Assembly (NCBI GenBank): GCA_021199865.1
Contig: JAJQHG010000148.1
Coordinates: 1-8,525 of the forward strand
DNA: 8,525 nt
Origin: Methanosphaera sp.
GTDB lineage: Archaea; Methanobacteriota; Methanobacteria; Methanobacteriales; Methanobacteriaceae
Direction: 5' to 3'
The notes below the pieces were generated by a model. That model was not told where the DNA came from. It did not search any database and saw nothing but the letters and a program-made list of their open reading frames with translations. The translations under genes were made by a program, and so were the position numbers. The stretch's first letter is position 1; each line of letters starts with the position of its first letter. Below are positions 6,231 to 8,525 of the stretch, one piece after another.

Positions 6231-6396
6231 TATTATATGTTTATATTATTTGAATTATTTATTTTATTTGATAAGTCTAGATAAAAATAGGAAATATTAC
6301 TATAATTAACCAATCAACTGTGGAATTACCTTGCTAATTTAATATTATTGTTAAGATATGTGTGTAAATTAAGTAAAAATTGTTTCAATATGGGGA

Positions 6397-6433
6397 TTAA
6401 AAAGGGAATAATTTCTATATTATTGAAATTATT
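6397..6433 (-). terminator. Second hairpin plus T-run downstream of cbiO
   Basis: A perfect 9-bp stem, AATAATTTC / GAAATTATT with a 9-nt loop (6407..6433), is followed on the minus strand by CCCTTTTTAAT. It lies just beyond the first cbiO terminator and looks like a back-up. The stem is AT-only apart from one G-C pair, so it is less stable than the first. Confidence 0.5.
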
Positions 6434-6446
6434 TAGAGATCATTTT

Positions 6447-6479
6447 AAAAAAATAATGTAGAATAAGTTTTCTACATTA
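6447..6479 (-). terminator. Strong hairpin terminator of the cbi operon
   Basis: Immediately after the cbiO stop codon there is a perfect 10-bp stem, TAATGTAGAA / TTCTACATTA, with a 6-nt loop (6454..6479). Seven T residues (6447..6453) follow on the minus strand. This has the full form of an intrinsic terminator and marks the end of the cbi transcript. Confidence 0.8.
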
Positions 6480-7316
6480 CTATAATATAGTCTTTAATGC
6501 ATCATATGCATCGCCGACTGTTAGAGGATAACCATCTTCAAAGGTTATTCCATCCTCTAAGTCTAGCTTTTCAAATAGTTGACCAATCCATGGAAGTCTT
6601 AGATCAGCTTTTTCAATCATAGGCTTATCACTAAATACTTCCTTGCATGTTCCAGACTTAATTATTTGTCCGTCAACAATAACTTCTATGTCATCTGAAT
6701 AGAGTGGTACTAAGTCAACATCGTGTGTTGAAATGATTATAGTCATTCCTTCATCATTAAGATCATATAATAATTGCATGATATTAGATGCACCATTAGG
6801 ATCTAGTCCACTTGTTGGCTCATCAAGAATCATTACTTTTGGCTTCATTGCAAGGATTCCTGCTATTGCTACACGCTTCTTTTGTCCTCCACTTAAATGA
6901 TGTGGTGGCTTATTTTTAAGGTCAGCTGCTCCAACCTTTTCAAGTGCATCCATTGCACGCTCTTTTGCTTCCTCAGTAGTTAAACCCATATTCATGGGTC
7001 CAAATGATACATCCTCTAGTACTGTTGGTGCAAAAAGTTGGTCATCAGGGTTCTGGAATACTATACCAACCTCTTGTCTAGCTTCTAGTAGACTCTTCTT
7101 ATCATACTTTAATGTTTTGCCCTCAATTTCTATTGTCCCACTTGTAGGCTCTATAATACCATTAAAGTGTAGAAAGAGTGTACTTTTACCTGCACCATTA
7201 TGTCCTAATAGTGCTATCATTTCACCCTCATTTACCTTAAAGTTAATTCCCTTTATAGCTTCTGTTCCATCAGGATAGTTATATACCAAATCTTTTGCTT
7301 CTAATATTGTTGTCAT
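6480..7316 (-). CDS. cbiO: Cobalt/nickel ECF importer ATP-binding protein CbiO (278 aa)
   Basis: CbiO is the ATPase of the CbiMNQO energy-coupling-factor importer. It acts as a dimer on the inner face of the membrane. All ABC motifs are intact: Walker A G38-H-N-G-A-G-K-S-T46; Q-loop F87-Q-N-P-D-D-Q93, the form typical of ECF ATPases; signature L141-S-G-G-Q145; Walker B V161-M-I-L-D-E166; D-loop S169-G-L-D172; and the switch histidine H198 in STHD. A C-terminal tail of about 60 residues follows, the usual length for CbiO. AGAGGT about 6 nt before the ATG supports the start. cbiQ lies 49 nt upstream and a strong hairpin terminator lies directly downstream, so cbiO is the last gene of the operon. 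Cobalt versus nickel cannot be decided from the ATPase, because specificity sits in CbiM, which is outside the window. Confidence 0.95.
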   Translation of the reverse strand: MTTILEAKDLVYNYPDGTEAIKGINFKVNEGEMIALLGHNGAGKSTLFLHFNGIIEPTSGTIEIEGKTLKYDKKSLLEARQEVGIVFQNPDDQLFAPTVLEDVSFGPMNMGLTTEEAKERAMDALEKVGAADLKNKPPHHLSGGQKKRVAIAGILAMKPKVMILDEPTSGLDPNGASNIMQLLYDLNDEGMTIIISTHDVDLVPLYSDDIEVIVDGQIIKSGTCKEVFSDKPMIEKADLRLPWIGQLFEKLDLEDGITFEDGYPLTVGDAYDALKTIL

Positions 7317-7365
7317 AGAAAACCTCTTTTAAATATATTATATTGTCTTTCTTATTATATACATG

Positions 7366-8166
7366 TTAAACAGGTATAATATTCATTGATCCTGTTATAT
7401 GGATAAGATACAGGATTATTGCCACATATACTATTAGGAGTATCCATTCTGTGGTTTTTATGTTATGAACACTATCTTCTACTCCAACCATATTTAGTGA
7501 TCCATTATATCCACGGGATGCTAATGCTTTATATGCTATATCACTCTGTTCAAGTGTTCTAATAAATATCATACCAGCAAGAGATCCTAAACAGTTCATC
7601 CAACTCTTATAATCTTTATATCCTAGTCTTGTGACCTGTGAATTATACATGGTTGATGTAACATCAAGAAATAGGAATATATCCCTATAAATTAATATTG
7701 CTAAATCGGTTAGTATTTGTGGTACATGAAGCTTAGGCATTATTGAGAAAACCCTGTTAACAGGAGTTGTTAATATTAATAAAGCTAATGCTGATACTCC
7801 ACCTAATACTCTGAAAAATATTAGTATACCTCTATTTAAACCATCGGCTGTTATTCCCCAACCAAAAATACCAAGATCCCATATATGTGGGCCTGTACCA
7901 AAGAAGAACGCCATGAATATTACTGTAATAAATGCGAATCCTATAGGTACAGACATAAATGTTGCATAGAATCTCAATGATACTTTAGCTTTGTATATAA
8001 GAATAGTACTGCATAATATGAAGATAACAAAAGGTGGTATAGGTGAATTAGACAATAAGTTAATGATAATTGTAATTACTACGAAAATAAACTTATAATA
8101 TATGTTATTCTCAGATAATGCATTATTTGCTGCATAATGATCTAATGTATCCTCAAAAATTGACAT
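7366..8166 (-). CDS. cbiQ: Cobalt/nickel ECF importer transmembrane protein CbiQ (266 aa)
   Basis: CbiQ is the EcfT-type membrane scaffold that links CbiM/CbiN to the CbiO ATPases. Hydrophobic segments fall at about 24-38, 44-59, 70-90, 113-133 and 241-257. The long cytoplasmic coupling region (about 135-235) carries the two EcfT motifs that dock onto the ATPases. The second is canonical, A214-L-A-S-R-G219. The first is divergent, Q177-V-T-R-L-G182, where A-R-G is usual. The start at 8166 (MSIFEDTLDHY) is chosen because GGAGAT lies 7 nt upstream and the sequence matches the usual CbiQ N-terminus. The frame extends 20 residues further to an ATG at 8226, but that ATG sits in a hairpin loop and lacks a ribosome binding site. 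cbiN precedes and cbiO follows. Confidence 0.93.
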   Translation of the reverse strand: MSIFEDTLDHYAANNALSENNIYYKFIFVVITIIINLLSNSPIPPFVIFILCSTILIYKAKVSLRFYATFMSVPIGFAFITVIFMAFFFGTGPHIWDLGIFGWGITADGLNRGILIFFRVLGGVSALALLILTTPVNRVFSIMPKLHVPQILTDLAILIYRDIFLFLDVTSTMYNSQVTRLGYKDYKSWMNCLGSLAGMIFIRTLEQSDIAYKALASRGYNGSLNMVGVEDSVHNIKTTEWILLIVYVAIILYLIHITGSMNIIPV

Positions 8167-8173
8167 AATATTT

Positions 8174-8179
8174 ATCTCC
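8174..8179 (-). promoter_or_regulatory. GGAGAT ribosome binding site that decides the cbiQ start
   Basis: GGAGAT with a 7-nt spacer precedes the ATG at 8166. It directly follows an eight-T run on the minus strand (8180..8187). This internal site makes the longer 286-residue reading unlikely. Confidence 0.65.
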
Positions 8180-8199
8180 AAAAAAAATTCATAACATAG

Positions 8200-8235
8200 A
8201 AAAAAAAGAAAAAATAATCTTGTCATACAAGATTA
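8200..8235 (-). terminator. Hairpin plus T-rich tract between cbiN and cbiQ (putative attenuator)
   Basis: A perfect 9-bp stem, TAATCTTGT / ACAAGATTA with a 3-nt loop (8215..8235), starts 6 nt after the cbiN stop. On the minus strand it runs into T6-C-T7 (8201..8214), and a further T8 run follows at 8180..8187. The form is that of a terminator, but it lies inside an operon. Partial read-through would lower cbiQO output relative to cbiN and the genes upstream of it. Confidence 0.6.
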
Positions 8236-8241
8236 AACAAT

Positions 8242-8525
8242 TTATTGTTCTTTAGCCTTTTTTTGACCTCTCCAGTATCCAAAGTAGTATCCTATTATTA
8301 TAGTACCTATTGCAGTCTGTAAACAGAATAATAGACTTTGGATTTCACCACTAGGTGGTTCCCATAGAGGCTCTGCCCATACTTCATAGTCAGGGTTATT
8401 TTCCTCTATTGCTTCTCCACCAGCATCATCTGATCCACCAAAGTAGCCTTCATCTTCACCTAATCCATTATACATTGATAATGGAAGTATGATTAATATT
8501 GCTACTATAACGAGTAGTACTATAT
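8242..8525 (-). CDS. cbiN: Cobalt/nickel ECF importer small subunit CbiN, 5' end outside the window (94 codons visible)
   Basis: CbiN is the small two-helix membrane subunit that loads or stabilises the CbiM substrate-binding protein. The visible part begins inside the first membrane helix. Reading past the apparent start at 8475 gives 16 more in-frame codons with an I/V/L-rich helix ending in ILPLS, and no start codon before the window edge. After this helix comes the family segment MYNGLGEDEGYFGGSDDAGG, then an acidic outer loop, PLWEPPSGEIQSLLF, and the second membrane helix with AIGTIIIGYYFGYWRG. The tail KKAKEQ is cytoplasmic. Normal CbiN length is about 90-105 aa, so only a few residues should be missing. 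The ATG at 8475 is an internal methionine. cbiM is expected just upstream, beyond the edge. Confidence 0.93.
   Translation of the reverse strand, partial: IVLLVIVAILIILPLSMYNGLGEDEGYFGGSDDAGGEAIEENNPDYEVWAEPLWEPPSGEIQSLLFCLQTAIGTIIIGYYFGYWRGQKKAKEQ

Larger units (their letters stand above)
6135..6479. other. 345-bp gene-free region between cbiO and tldD
   Basis: The stretch is very AT-rich. Next to cbiO it holds two hairpins with T-runs on the minus strand (terminators). Next to tldD it holds TATA-like boxes, a small inverted repeat and a strong ribosome binding site. The middle part (about 6305-6345) is slightly richer in G and C but shows no tRNA fold or repeat. On the plus strand one frame is open from 6306 to 6461. 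It includes a 23-codon ATG frame at 6390..6461, discussed as a finding and not called as a gene. Confidence 0.7.

Noticed and set aside
6305..6345. Slightly GC-richer island in the cbiO-tldD gap, considered as a small RNA or tRNA remnant.
   Set aside because: No cloverleaf, long stem or recognised RNA motif could be found by eye.
6381..6404. ATTGAAAC on the minus strand near C- and T-runs, recalling the end of archaeal CRISPR repeats.
   Set aside because: It occurs once, with no second copy at a regular distance and no cas genes in the window.
8167..8226. A 20-residue hydrophobic N-terminal extension of CbiQ that could look like a signal peptide (MTRLFFLFFL...).
   Set aside because: The Phe/Leu run is just the T-rich tract of a hairpin-terminator structure read as codons. 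Its ATG is in the hairpin loop, and a proper ribosome binding site precedes the ATG at 8166.

Overview
The window reads as chromosomal DNA of a low-GC methanogenic archaeon. The evidence is an AT-rich composition (about 31% GC by sampling), archaeal A/T-rich TATA-like boxes, GGTG/GGAGG-type ribosome binding sites, and archaeal versions of ZPR1, NOG1-type GTPase and 2-phosphoglycerate kinase next to a CbiMNQO-type metal importer. Methanobacteriales fits best, with Methanosphaera or Methanobrevibacter as the likely genera. This is inferred from gene content and composition, not from a search. All ten recognisable genes lie on the minus strand, so transcription runs from high to low coordinates.

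In transcription order, the right end (8525 to 6480) holds the cobalt/nickel ECF importer genes cbiN (its 5' end lies beyond the window), cbiQ and cbiO. A hairpin plus T-tract lies between cbiN and cbiQ, and a strong hairpin terminator follows cbiO. A 345-bp gene-free stretch (6135..6479) comes next, with tandem hairpins and promoter-like boxes. It leads into a tight cluster of tldD, an AMMECR1-family gene (stop and start overlap as TAATG) and a NOG1-like GTPase gene.

Further along come an hsp20 gene with an unusual acidic, cysteine-rich N-terminal extension and its own operator-like promoter region, then a 2-phosphoglycerate kinase-type gene with its own TATA-like box. Last is a two-gene unit, zpr1 followed by a nitroreductase, separated by only 2 nt.

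Functionally the window combines metal uptake for cobamide or nickel cofactors, protein maturation and quality control (TldD, Hsp20, ZPR1, and NOG1 in ribosome assembly) and small-molecule metabolism (2PGK, nitroreductase). No mobile element, CRISPR array, tRNA or rRNA is visible. The most interesting signals are the Cys-rich Hsp20 extension built on a repeated EETC module, the hairpin inside the cbi operon, the operator-like repeats before hsp20, and a possible cationic amphipathic micro-peptide frame opposite the cbiO terminator. I found no convincing new defence or mobile system.
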